Origin: Ctena decussata
Taxonomy: Eukaryota; Mollusca; Bivalvia; Lucinida; Lucinidae
NCBI GenBank assembly: GCA_963989385.1
Contig: OZ022502.1
Location: forward strand, 9,687,001 to 9,751,000
Direction of reading: 5' to 3'
DNA: 64,000 nucleotides
Part shown: positions 46,143 to 57,905 of the stretch, one piece after another
Layout of the letters: every line of letters begins with the position of its first letter
Position numbering within the stretch: the stretch's first letter is position 1
Translations under genes and position numbers: made by a program
The notes under the pieces: model-generated
Seen by the model: only the letters and a program-made list of their open reading frames with translations
Told to the model about the DNA's origin: nothing
Databases searched by the model: none

Positions 46143-48039
46143 ATATGTAATCATGTCATGGTTCATGATAGTTAAGCTCCCACTCATAACTATTGTTGAT
46201 CATTATTTAAACTGAAGAACTAGATCATTATGCTGTAAAAGGAAAGCTCTGACGTCAACACTTGTCCTGCAAATATTTATATTATTGACATTTCAGTTCT
46301 GTGAATTATCTAGCTGGAAGCCACAAGGAACATCAATGAACTTTTATACTGAAATCAGCATCGGTTATAGCACACCTTAATTTGTAGGTGAAAAGTTTAA
46401 TATTAACAGATCCTACTGGTAACTGCCACTATAACCACTGACAAAAAGGCCAAAGCTCTGGACTGCAAACTGTGAGACCTGGCTCCGAGGTTATAAAACT
46501 TTCTGACATTAACGTACTCAGACTCAAGACAGCAGAATTCCAGAGTGTAACATCTGAGAACATTTCCATGCTCATGCAATGTTGAGTATGATATTGAGCA
46601 CGAAATGTTACAATCCTGAGCAATTTTCCTTAGATCATTTTCATGTTCAACATTGAGCATCACACTGAGCACACAAGGTCACAATCCTAAGCAATTTTCA
46701 TGAGATCATTTTCATGCTCAACATTGAGCATGCCATCAAAACTTTACAATCTTGAGCAAGCACTGGACCGTTTTCAGCATCATACTCAAGCAAATAACAT
46801 GGAAGCTCATGTATGTGAAAAGCATAGTTGAAGGCGGAATTCAGCCAGAAGACCAAGTGTGTTCAAAGATAGGACCAATCGGCTAAAGGATCTTTTTTTA
46901 GTGATTTAATAAAATTAGTGAGACTCTCAAAATCCATCTACCAAACAAACCTACTCAGGTTGGTGCTAAATTCAAATGTGTAACAGAGCACATTCAGGCT
47001 GCTCGAAGACATATCGAAGATATATCTTTGAATCATTCGTTGAACAGGAGGGGCCACAATCAAGATCTGATTTCTCAAGACATTTCTTACGAAATGTCTC
47101 AAAACAATCTCGCTTGCTTGCCTATACCTACAAACAACTGAAATAATGTTGAGAGAGTCTTAAAACCCCATGTCATACATCCATAAAATACTATTTCTAG
47201 TGTTTCATTCTCAAAGTTTAGGGGGGGGGGGGGTCTGTATATATCAACTATTATTGATAAAGCTATTATTTACAAATTTTAGTTTTTCATTACCAGACCA
47301 GTAAATTAAGTTAATTATAAATCAACCGAAGTATCTGCTCCCAACTTAAATCATCCGCCGGCAGCGAGGTTCTGTTCGAACCACAATGCTGCTTCATTGT
47401 GCTAGACAGAGCCTTTCATTATTAAATTCCCAGAGTCTGATAATACCGAAATTCTGTTGAAAAGGCTGTAAAACCACTCTGTCATTTATCCATCACTATC
47501 AACCAATTCTTTGTGTTGCCTGTGAAAATGTTGCCTGTGAAAATAATGGACAATATTAAACTACCATCAGTATATTATTAGAACTCAAAAAATCAAAAAG
47601 TCTATAACCATAAACTGTTTATACCTTCTTGAAACAAAATGAGAGCAGTTTTTAAGATATGCTAATACCTTAGTATCATTCCTTTTGGCCCAATCAGTAT
47701 TTAATGTATGTGCCAATGCTTAACCAACAGAGGAGGAATCAATGAGCTGTCTTAAATATGTCATCTCAAAAACACCATAACTTACCTTCGTCCCAAAAAG
47801 CACAAATAAATAATATCCAAAAAGGACTAAATCAAAGTTTATACAGCAGAAACTATGTCTAAAATTCCAATTTTCGTCACATTTTGGATGTAAATTCTGA
47901 CATTTTGAAACCAGAATCCAAGCTCAGTACCAAGATGCCAATCAATAATATTGCATTCTGGGAAAAACTATTTTATTGACGTATATGGCAGTGAAACCAG
48001 AAAAGCGTCAATACGAGCCTTAGGCTACATTCCACTAGC
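46143..48039. other. Upstream DNA with a short GAGCA-rich repeat
   Basis: 46560-46750 repeats ATGTTCAACATTGAGCATCA-like phrases three to four times at about 75-nt spacing. A G run is at 47221-47233. A SINE SB remnant (TTCGAACCACAATGC, then CCTTTCATTATTAAATTCCC) is at 47375-47500. No gene. Confidence 0.5.
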
Positions 48040-48985
48040 GGAAACCACTTTATTGGAAATTGTCCCTATCAGTAAGGCTACAGTTAACTAGAATCTTCAT
48101 AGAAACAGAGGCATTGCCTATCAGTAAGGCTACAGTAAGCTAGAATCTTCACAGAAACTATCAGTATGGCTACACTAAGCTAGGATCTTCACAGAAACAG
48201 AGGCATTGCCCATCAATAAGACTACAGTAAACTAAAATCTTCACAGAACAGAGGCATTGCCTATCAGTAAGGCTACAGTAAACTAGAATCTTCACAGAGA
48301 CAAAGACATTGCCTATCAGTAAGGCTACAGTAAACTAGAATCTTCACAGAGACAGAGACATTGCCTATCAGTAAGGCTACAGTAAACTAGAATCTTCACA
48401 GAAACAGAGACATTGCTTATCAGTAAGGCTACAGTAAACTAAAATCTTCACAGAAACAAAGACATTGCTTATCAGTAAGGCTACAGTAAACTAGAATCTT
48501 CACAGAAACAGAGACATTGCTTATCAGTAAGGCTACAGTAAACTAAAATCTTCTCAGAAACAAAGACATTGCTTATCAGTAAGGCTACAGTAAACTAAAA
48601 TCTTCACAGAAACAAAGACATTGCTTATCAGTAAGGCTACAGTAAACTAGAATCTTCACAGAAAAAGAGGCACTGCCTATCAGTAAGACCACAGTAAACT
48701 AGAATTTTCATAGAAACAAAGACATTCTCTATCAGTAAGGCTTCAGTAAACTAGAATCTTCACAGAAACAGAGGCACTGCCTATTAGTAAGGCTACAGTA
48801 AACTAGAATCTTCACAGAGACAGATCTGTAAGACTACAGTAAAAACTAGAATCTTCACAGAGACAGAGGCATTGCCTATCAGTAAGGCTACAGTAAATTA
48901 GAATCTTCACAGAGACAAAGGCATTGCCTATCAGTAAGGCTACAGTAAACTAAAATCTTCACAGAGACAGAGGCATTGCTTCTGT
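48040..48985. repeat. Minisatellite, about 52-bp unit, roughly 17 copies
   Basis: Unit: TATCAGTAAGGCTACAGTAA, ACTAGAATCTTCACAGAAAC, AGAGACATTGCC. Copies vary at a few positions (AAACTAGAATC or AAACTAAAATC; GAGGCATTG or AAGACATTG), and similar variants cluster, which suggests local duplication. The array is bounded on the right by a reversed phrase, TACTGTAGCCTTATTGA, near 49001. Confidence 0.92.
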
Positions 48986-49548
48986 TACGATTCAAGTTTA
49001 CTGTAGCCTTATTGAGCTGCTAAATAAAGGAGAATGAGATTTATGGTCCTTTCAACAGGATTTCTGTTATTTTGAGCCAATAAGTACATGGGTGAAATAA
49101 CAGAAATGATGGTGAAGAAATAGGTCAAAGATTACACGACAGAACTGATAAATGCCAGGCTTAGTGCAATATTATTGCAAATGGCTGGACAATTGTTTTT
49201 AAGACACTATGCCCCAGACCACATAAAAATTATCCTCTCTGAATGCTTAAGTCAGAAAAGGGGCATAACTCCACCCAATATTTTTTTAAAATATATTCTG
49301 AGGTTCATCTTGTCATCTACAGCTCAGTCTTTAGGTGTAAATTAAAGACCTTAGATCAAGTGGTTCTTCAGATAGGATTCCTACACAGAAAATGCCTAAG
49401 ATGGAAAAGGACCAAATATTTATCAAAAAAATATGCTCACATCTCTACCCTCATCTGTAACTAACTGTATGGCCTATTCAGTTCTTACAAGGTTGTACCA
49501 ATATAAAATGCCTGAGCCAGAAAAGGGGCAAAACTCAAATATGATAAT
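48986..49548. other. Upstream DNA, no feature seen
   Basis: Phrases AAAGGGGCATAACTC and AAAAGGGGCAAAACTC recur at 49259 and 49522. No gene. Confidence 0.45.
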
Positions 49549-49778
49549 CAGGCCTAGAGATTATAAAACTTGAGTACATTCTCAAACTCAAAATAAAGCA
49601 CACTGATTGGCTGCTTCCGAGCACATGCTTGGAAGCAGCCAATCAGTGTGCTTTATTCTGAGTTTGAGATTAAGCGCACTGATTGGCTGCTTCTGAGCAT
49701 GTGCTCGGAAGCAGCCAATCAGTGTGCTTTATTTTGAGTTTGAGATTATGCTCAAGTTTTACAACCTCTAAACCAGGC
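49549..49778. mobile_element. Hairpin MITE D, copy 2, with two hairpins in series
   Basis: The outer ends match copy 1 (GATTATAAAACTTGAGTACA). Inside, the CACTGATTGGCTGCTTC hairpin is present twice in tandem (49591-49665 and 49668-49745), each with its own complementary arm. Confidence 0.8.
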
Positions 49779-50671
49779 CATCTACCCCTTGGTATGTAAT
49801 TATATTCCAAGATAAGCAAATTCTTTCCTTAAAGTTCCAACTCTTATTGAGAAGGGAGGCAAACATGAAAATGGCAGAGTTACTCCCCTTGAAAGTGTAC
49901 TGACTGACCTTAAGTTGTCCCAATTTTTACCAAAGGATGGTTACTGGAGTAAATATAGGCTTCAGTCTGATTGATTTAGGATAAAATGGAACATAAGGTA
50001 ACAGACTATTAGCAAAGCACCTGCTACTAAATAATTCATAATATTTTGTATGCTGTATCAGCCAAGTGTGGCAGTAAATCAATTGAACGCCTTAACTGTA
50101 ATTAAGGCCATTTCATTTTTATTTTTCTATTTTTTTTTTTTTTTTGTCTTTGGTTACAGACCAGAGTTGTGTTTCACTAACTTTGGTAAGTTCATTTTTG
50201 AATATTCTTTATAGAGTAATTTACCAATTAACTCAGACATTCAATATTCCAATGGGTCTGATGTCAGAATTTCCTAAAGAAGCTTGAAAGGTAAAAGTTG
50301 TTGAAATTCTTGCAATGAAAAGGTCAATGAATTGTATAAGACTTTTTTTTAAATGAAGCCTAAAATACTTTTTGGAAATCTATGGTCCAAATACCTTTCA
50401 ATCTCAAAAAATATTACTCATACCATAGTTACCTTATCAGTTTTAAGATCTACTCACCATTTTTCCCTTCTTTGAATAAACATGAATCCAGTACATCACA
50501 CTTCACCTGAAAGGCTTCCTTGTGGTTTGCTGCAAGCTTTTAAATATTTTCTTACCCTGGGGTTTGGCATCTCCTAGAAGGAGAGCACTCTGCCTTGTTT
50601 TACACAGTTTAAGGTAAATACTAACACTTCCATGGAAAAAAATCTGCCATTTTCACTTTGGGGACCCTCCA
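49779..50671. other. Upstream DNA, no feature seen
   Basis: T-run at 50131-50145. Remainder unrecognised. Confidence 0.45.
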
Positions 50672-50801
50672 ACATGACAAAACCTGCAAAGTGACATGTG
50701 CCCCTAGTGAAGACTTGGCAGCCTGGGCAGCTGTCTAGACTGATTGAGTCTTCGCTGTCAGACTGGAGATAGCTTAGACCCTTAGCTACCATTTAAGTGC
50801 A
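50672..50801. mobile_element. 240-bp foldback element B, copy 8, left part
   Basis: AACATGACAAAACCTGCAAA through AGCTTAGACCCTTAGCTACC and ATTTAAGTGC. The element continues at 57351 after a 6.5-kb insertion. Confidence 0.85.
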
Positions 50802-50803
50802 TA

Positions 50804-50844
50804 CAGTACATGCAACGTGAAGACTTGATCAGACATGCTCTCGC
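50804..50844 (+). repeat. Left terminal inverted repeat of the 6.5-kb element
   Basis: Forty-one nt beginning CAGTACATGC and ending CATGCTCTCGC. Partner at 57308-57348. Confidence 0.9.
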
Positions 50845-52392
50845 GTGACACTCAAAATCGCGAGGAAGGGATTAAAATCCACGAGATTCTCTCACAACTC
50901 TCACGCATTTCACACTAAACTTCCTCGCGTGTTTGAAAATCCCCACGTTCCACGCAAGAAAATTCCTCGCATCTCGCGTGAAATTCATAGAATGATGTAT
51001 GTGAGAAACTTTCTCGCATCACACGTGGAATTTTGGGACAGTAAATGCAAGTTTCTATACAAGTATATGTACCTTTACAGACAAGGCATATGATTTCGCA
51101 ATGTATTTTTTTTTTTGCGCTGATAACGGTTCAATTAATACATTGTAAGCGTGCTTGAATAACCTAATTGATTGCATCCTCAATGCAAGCATTGTCTGAC
51201 CGTACGGTATTTACATTCACGAATTAAGGATGGGTTGATAAACAATCATGATCAGCGTAATTTTGTTGCAGTTATGCGGGGAGTTAATTAGAGAGGCTTA
51301 TGTTTGATAGAATATTGTTAATAGGTTAGTTAGTAGCAAACGGAGTTCTTTCAAATTCTAGAATGATGACAAAGACAAAAAATTTCGCTCAGACGCCAAT
51401 GATAATAGCCCAATCCAAGTCAAAACAGTCACAAAGATCAAAGTGTTTCGATCAGCTTTTGAACTCAAAGATATAGCCGCTAGTGGCACGTGCCGAAAGT
51501 TTACTTATTAACCAATATAAACTTTCTGATGTAAGAGCTGTCAAGTTCCCATTAAATGCGCACGCGACAACAATCATTAGCAAATGGGCAGTCTCAGAGG
51601 TGACTGACGTCCACTTAATCCACTCGCTGAATTATGCAAATTTGTATACCTGTTGGTTTGACAGCTAAAAAAATACGTCACAGCTGCATCCTCTTTATCA
51701 GTTCATTCATGAAATATGGAAAATATGATTTTGCGTCGTGGATCAATAGTCAAAGTGTTTGGACTTTAAAAATGCATCAAAATGAAGGAAAAATAAGAGG
51801 TGAGAAGTTTGTTTTTATATTCCGAACTCTGCGTGGCAAAATCACATTATCTAAATGAAAAACGAAACTGATTCTGCTGCGCGGAAAAATTCTCAAAATA
51901 TTCGGACTAATAAACATAATAATATCTACATTCATATTCAATGGTGACTGAACGCATTCAGGGCCTTCGCCATAATAAAATGTAAAGACGGTAGCATTTG
52001 TTGAAATACGGTAAACACAGCACGTTTATAGGTCAGTCTCGTGCCTTGACATCAAAGGACGCTGCTCAGAGCACAAGGCTGGACATGTGTCACATTGAAT
52101 CATCAGACGGTGAAAAGTAAATATTAGGATCAGCCTGCGCAGTATTAAATACAATGCGACAAACTGGTATGCTTTACGCGTCATAGCATGAGCGGTTTTT
52201 CGGCACTTTCGGTTATTTCCGGAATGGCGGAAATTGCCGATCGTAATTTTTGCCGCTAAAAATTTTTGAGTCTGCGCCAAAAAAGACCAGTCGGTCGGGA
52301 AACCGGAATCACACAACTTTTTTTAGGCCCAATGTAAAAATATAAATGAATTACCTGTACAACACACAATGACCTGTGAAATTGACAGGAAT

Positions 52393-52545
52393 CGTTAATC
52401 CTTTCCACTCGAAAACACGCGTCACGCGCGATTAAGTTTGGCCCCGATGACTCACCTGAGCTTACATGGAGTTAATCCTTTCTCTCGAAAGTTGCGTGTC
52501 TCGCGTGTAGTCCGGGGGCATATGTAGTTCCCGTGAACATTCGTG
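52393..52545. repeat. Internal duplicated CpG-rich motif in the 6.5-kb element
   Basis: GTTAATCCTTTCCACTCGAA at 52393 and GTTAATCCTTTCTCTCGAAA at 52471 start two related blocks, each followed by a CACGCGTCACGCGCG or TGCGTGTCTCGCGTG run. The second leads into CCGGGGGCATATG, which is also found inverted at about 57170. Confidence 0.7.
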
Positions 52546-52630
52546 TTAATTTTTGGCAACATATATTATCTTAATCAGTGATGGGTACACAATGGAAAAA
52601 CACATGTTGCCATTTTTTTCTAGTGACTCT
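52505..52630 (+). repeat. Inner inverted repeat, left arm
   Basis: GGGGGCATATGTAGTTCCCG, TGAACATTCGTGTTAATTTT and TGTTGCCATTTTTTTCTAG correspond, reversed, to 57055-57185 (CAGGGGCATATG, CCCGTGAACATGAATGTTAA, TTGCCATTTTTTCTTTC). The repeat is diverged by small insertions. Confidence 0.65.
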
Positions 52631-55597
52631 TTGGCCGTAACGATCGATTATATACGTTACCTATGCGTGTTTTTGTTAAAAATCATGTAACGCCATGCAA
52701 GGCTCCTTATGTTTTATTTTTATTCTTTTTTTATAGAATCGTCTGCAAGTATTAGAAAATATGCCTAAGTTTGTTTTTTCATCGCTACCTACCACGAGTA
52801 GTAACGTAAATAACTTTGAATTTAATAACATAGTCCATTATAATACAATTTCCTGAATTAATTTATTGTCTCTCACAGAATAATTATTGATATAATATCC
52901 TGGTAGTTCTTTAGGAAAACTGTTTACTTGGAGTTATCAGCCTTATCACCAAGTGGTAAAAGGGCTTCATTACGTGTGTTTTATACGTGACGAAGCAAAG
53001 AATATTTCAAATTGTAATAAATAAAGACCAGACAAATTCTGAACACGCTCACAAGGTTTCGCTGTGTTCATATTTATTATAGCATAAACCAAACATTTTA
53101 TTGATATTATTGCCCAGCTACTAAATTTTACGATTCTTGAGAAAGTAACATACGTGACATCTTTGTATGTATAGCAAAAATGCTAAAAAACTGCTAAAAA
53201 GATTTATTGTTTAAAAAAAAATTCTGCAATCATAAACCAGCATTTGATTTGTCTAACAGTGCCAAATAAGGTGATCAAGTCTGTTTGATAAAGGTGAAAC
53301 ATGATTGGGTATTGGCCGGGTATGTTAAACATCACCAGTAATCAGAAATTCAAAATATTATTGAAAAGATCCGGTACATTGAATGTACAAACTGAACAAA
53401 TTGAAAGACTCTAACAAAGAAATATTAGCCGATCCTTGAAGAGTGAAACCACACTATCACTATTATCTAAAAAAGCTAACGCAAACATTTGCTGACACAG
53501 GATACATACATTCATATGCCTATCACGTAGTTTACGTGACCAAGGGAAACATTATTGTCCAAGTCGAGAAACAATCCACGGGTCAAAACGTCGCACATTA
53601 GCTTATTACATAGCTATATCTGGTCTACGTATATAGTTTATTACGTAATGTACCAGCTGGGACCTTAAGAATACAGCCTCACAACCAATTTTATTATAAG
53701 TAGAAGGAAAAGAAAGTAAGGAATTCCTTTCACTGGCTATCAAAGCAGTATAAAAATACATGTGTGCACAAACATTTTTCAAAGATTATTTTTATTTCCA
53801 TGGTATTTTTTCCTTTCCCTACTGATTATATACAACAGTCTCTTAAAAGAATTGGTTCAGCATGAAACCTATGCTTACCTTTAATTTAACAATAAATTTA
53901 TTTTATTTTATTTTTTTCTTTTATGCGGGACAGAGATCAACAGAGTTCTAAGCACATAACAAAATGGCAAGAAAAGATAACAGAGTATTTTGGTGTAGGA
54001 TATTGCTGCTCAGTTATATCTTAGCAAATCCCAGTTGTTCTTAATAATTCATTGAATCATAATTTTACTTTGCAGCGCGATAACCAAAACAAAGAGAAGA
54101 AAAACGGAACGAGTAACGAATACAACCAGTTACTGAGTAGTTTATAAATTTCTCATATCTTATATGCTCAAACAGTAATATATTAGTTCTGAATAGAAAA
54201 TAAGCAAATAATACTAGTAATGGATACTAACCTTTATACCTGAATTTCAAATGATTTCATTGAATGACAATATTACTATATTGCTCAGCAATAATCACGT
54301 AAATAAACTTCTTATTTATTAAATCTGACTGCTATTCTGAATGATCCTTGTCCAAATATTTTAAATACAGCAAGTAAATGCAGCTTTATGAGTCTGGTGG
54401 TAATATCAACACCACAACTGAAGATATATATAATATTGAAAGTTGAATGATGGAATTTAAATTTGTCTTTTGTTACATGAAGCTGCTTGTGATAATGTAT
54501 CAGAACACAGAAAGGGGGTGTACAGAACTACCTGACCAAATAAATCTTGGTAATATTACATTATGAGCGATACATGCCAGTAACAGAACGATAATAAGAC
54601 ACTCTGTTTCTCATAAAATCATATTTTTTCATTGTTACAGTGTCATACTGACAATAATATATCCTTGTAACCGATGGGAGCAACACAGCGTAACGTTGAT
54701 TACAATTCAGTATGTAAGTTGCAATAATTAGATTAACACAAACTTGCTTATGGGGCAGTACTGTTCAAAGGGCTGTTGAATGAGAATACAAATGACATCA
54801 TAGCAACAAGGGTGTTAATAATGGTCGACTGATCCAATACTTCTGTCAACTGCCTCAGCTGACAGGCTCTTTTGCATGTAGGTTGTCTGATTGGCACGGT
54901 CAACAGCACAGGTAGGCAAATAGCTATCACCTCTGTGACAGCTCTAAATCTAGACTTTAATCACAGATGCCTACTATCACATATTTTCCTTGTCACATGT
55001 AATTTTAAATGATGAATTTTATGATGTCGTATAAGTCAGAGTAAATGTTAAGAAAGTTCTACATGCTTCAGATGTAAACATCTATATGCGTCTTGTTGAG
55101 TTCTTATGTGTATTAAACAGCAAGCTTTGCCATCATAGTACTATTGATAAGTTAAATGTTCTCTGGCATCTGAAAATTTAGCCTTTGAAAACAGTTTTCT
55201 CAATGAAAAACATATCCCTGATAGATTACAAACATGTAACGTAATGTTACGTTACATTGCCTTTCAAGAACAGTACAACTCCATTTAATCTTAGTTTAAA
55301 GTCTCCATAGTCCTATCAGTGTTAAAAACGCCAAAAAACAAATCATTACGAAAACCTTTTCAACCTTCACGTTCGATGATAAAATGTAGGTTGATGTGCA
55401 TAAATTGATCCAAGTAGCTGGCAAAAAGTATGGAAAACAGGTTTTTGAAAAACTACAAATCGCTCAACAAAATATGATTTTCCTATTCTGGTTTCCGGTT
55501 GAGTGATGCAATATAAACAAAAGCGCCACAGTGAATGAGGCCTCACCCTTGTACATTGTATTTTACCATTTTATTCAACGGCATGAACTCGAAAGTA

Positions 55598-55626
55598 GGT
55601 CATTTTAGTTGCCAACTAAAATGACC
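55598..55626. repeat. Perfect 14-bp palindrome in the 6.5-kb element
   Basis: GGTCATTTTAGTTG, one C, then CAACTAAAATGACC. Confidence 0.85.
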
Positions 55627-55939
55627 CAAATAAGTTTTCAAACCCTTTTTATGTGAAACTCGTGGATGTTTCATTTGTTTTAAGTCTGCCGATCGCGATC
55701 ATTTACAATGAAGAAACTATGGTGAGAAGCTTGCAGCGATACCTCGTGATGAAATTTTTTATGTTTGTAGAGCAATAGGGCCTTTAAAGACATATAACAT
55801 TGGTGTTTCTTCACGATTTGATGTATATCTGTTAACATGAGGCGTTTAATATTACACTGAAGGGCTACATCATCTACAGTTAGCAGTTGTCGTCAATTAA
55901 GGAGAAATTCCTAAGAAAAAAGTTGCATTTCTTCAGCTG

Positions 55940-57183
55940 GCAATGCCACTGCTTAATGCTATGTAGCTAATTCAAAATATACAAGAAGTTTTTTTCAAAG
56001 ATGGGCATGATTTAATCAGAAGAGACAGAGTGTCTGTATTAAAAAACAACACATTCTAAATTCATTCCAGCAATCTATTCAGATCGTGGTTGTTGAATTT
56101 ATTATTTATTTTCAATTATATTTATTTTCAGTTATAGTGATATACGTTACAGGTCTTACGTGACGGATAACTTATATTTTTAAAAAAATGTTAGTTTGTT
56201 TTTATATATCAAGATATTTTAAAAAAAAGCCATATTTATAAATTTAATTGTTCTCTACATTTCATTTGTAACAGCTGGCTGCTGTAAAGGCTATTGTTAC
56301 CCACCCACTACGTTAATCAGTTTCTCGATAAAACACAGAAATATACAATTTTTGAGCTTCAAAGAGCCTGCCCTTGATGACTATGATAAAGGCATAAAAT
56401 TAGAAGCAATGCCTCCAGGATCCCACTTGTATTGCACACGACCCTGGTTTGTTATCCCTTGGGTAAATTGCAGTTATGTTACGTAATGTTACTGTCTGGG
56501 TGCCTTTGTGATAAACACGTAATGTTATTATAGTAGAGTGACTGTAAGAATAGCGCTTTTCATGCTTACACGTACCTTTTCCATTTTAAGACATGATACA
56601 GACTTCAATCGCCATTAGCTCTTCTTCAAAAGTGTTTTCAGAATTCTTAAAAAAATAAGGTACATTTATTGCCACTGCTAACTGATATTGCCACTGCTAA
56701 CTGCAACCTAACTGATTCAAAATATATTCATAAATTATTTCAAAGATAAGATGAGCATGATTCAAAGTCAAGTGATATCTTATGCTCATTAAAGACCATA
56801 TGAATAAACTTCATTCCAATGGATTTGGTATAATTCTCATAGGTCATTCGAATTTTCGGTTACAGTTATATACGTTACCCATATATCCTGACAGTTGACC
56901 AATATTTTAGAACTACATTTTGCTTTTTGTGTATTAGAATGTTCAAAAAGGCATACTTATAACATGAAACATTTTCTACAACTCATTTGTTACATCTGGG
57001 TGTTGTATTGGGTCAGTATTACCCCACCCACTACTTAGGCCATTTTCTAGGTAAAATGGTGAAAGAAAAAATGGCAACAACCATTTTTCACCTTCTAAAA
57101 GACAGTCCTAAGTGACTATGATAAGGGCACAAAATTAACATTCATGTTCACGGGACCCCTTTTTTACGACATATGCCCCTGGA
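55940..57183. repeat. Diverged direct duplication of about 500 bp in the 6.5-kb element
   Basis: Blocks at 55940-56448 and 56690-57183 share, in order: GCCACTGCT, ATTCAAAATATA, GGTTACAGTTATATACGTTA-like, TTTGTTACATCTG-like, TACCCACCCACTAC-like, GACTATGATAAGGGCA-like and a final CCCTGG. Spacing between matching motifs is about 735-750 bp. Confidence 0.7.
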
Positions 57184-57307
57184 CTAGTGAAAAGAAATTG
57201 TTTTCTCGCGAGTTTAACGTCACGCATCTCGCGAGTGTCTCGCATCTCCCACGCATTTCACATGCAAAAACCCCACTAAACTTTCGTGGGAAAGATTAAA
57301 ATTTCTG

Positions 57308-57348
57308 GCGAGAGCGTGTCAGATCAAGTCTTCACGTTGCGTGTACTG
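57308..57348 (-). repeat. Right terminal inverted repeat of the 6.5-kb element
   Basis: On the minus strand begins CAGTACACGC and ends CACGCTCTCGC. Three differences from the left copy. Confidence 0.9.
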
Positions 57349-57350
57349 TA

Positions 57351-57447
57351 GCCAAGACTCTGGTCAAAATGGGCGGATGCCCAGGCTGATCCTAGTCTTT
57401 GCGTGGAGCACATACCACTTTGTTGGTTTTGTCATGTCTTGGCTCAA
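57351..57447. mobile_element. 240-bp foldback element B, copy 8, right part
   Basis: GCCAAGACTCTGGTCAAAAT through GCGGATGCCCAGGCTGATCC to GTTTTGTCATGTCTTGGCTC. It continues the element broken at 50801. Confidence 0.85.
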
Positions 57448-57639
57448 AGTTTCCATGATGTTTGTATCACTTCTCAAAGGAAACAACCTGCTCTCAGAAG
57501 CAGCAAATTCTTCCAAAGAAGAGCAAATTCTTTCCTGTAACAGCAGACCCATATGAATATGGGGGCCAACACATACAGGTCAAAGTAATTTCCATAGAAT
57601 ATGCAGCTGATCACCATAAAATTGACTCCAGCAAGTCTC

Positions 57640-57905
57640 AAACCTGGGACCGCCAGATCAGCACGCCTGTGCTTAACCTACAGAGCTACCATAGTTCCAA
57701 ATGTGGTAGCTCTGTAGGTTAAGGGCTGGCCTTCAGATCCGGGGGTCCAGGTTCAACACCCACTGGAGGCAGTAATCTTTCCATTTGTATCTGGGGTTCC
57801 CTTGCAAACAGCCTTTCATTATCACCCTCCCATCTTGCTGATATTACTGAAATACAGATAAGAATTCAGGACGTAAAATCACGTCATCCATCCATCCATC
57901 CATCG
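57640..57905. mobile_element. SINE SB with two head-to-head tRNA-like heads
   Basis: 57695-57770 reads TGGTAGCTCTGTAGGTTAAG and GGGTCCAGGTTCAACACCCA on the plus strand. 57640-57690 is the complement of a second head (GACCGCCAGATCAGCACGCC, CTTAACCTACAGAGCTACC). The body and (CATC)n tail continue rightwards to 57905. Confidence 0.75.

Larger units (their letters stand above)
50804..57348. mobile_element. 6545-bp TIR element nested in foldback B, TA duplication
   Basis: Left terminus CAGTACATGCAACGTGAAGA CTTGATC; the complement of the right terminus is CAGTACACGCAACGTGAAGA CTTGATC. The 41-nt repeats differ at three positions. TA lies directly outside each end (50802-50803 and 57349-57350), and removing the insert restores element B at that point. 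Both subterminal regions are rich in CTCGCG, CTCACG and ACGCATTTCAC motifs. CAGT ends and a TA target are typical of the Tc1/mariner superfamily, but 6.5 kb is unusually long and no transposase frame is visible; the longest open frames are under 100 codons and show no known motif. Internal structure is listed separately. Confidence 0.88.

Noticed and set aside
48040..48985. CRISPR-like array
   Set aside because: The whole unit repeats with no unique spacers, in animal DNA. It is a minisatellite.
50845..52316. Transposase inside the 6.5-kb element
   Set aside because: Open frames of 61-96 codons show no DDE-type spacing, helix-turn-helix or other recognisable motif.
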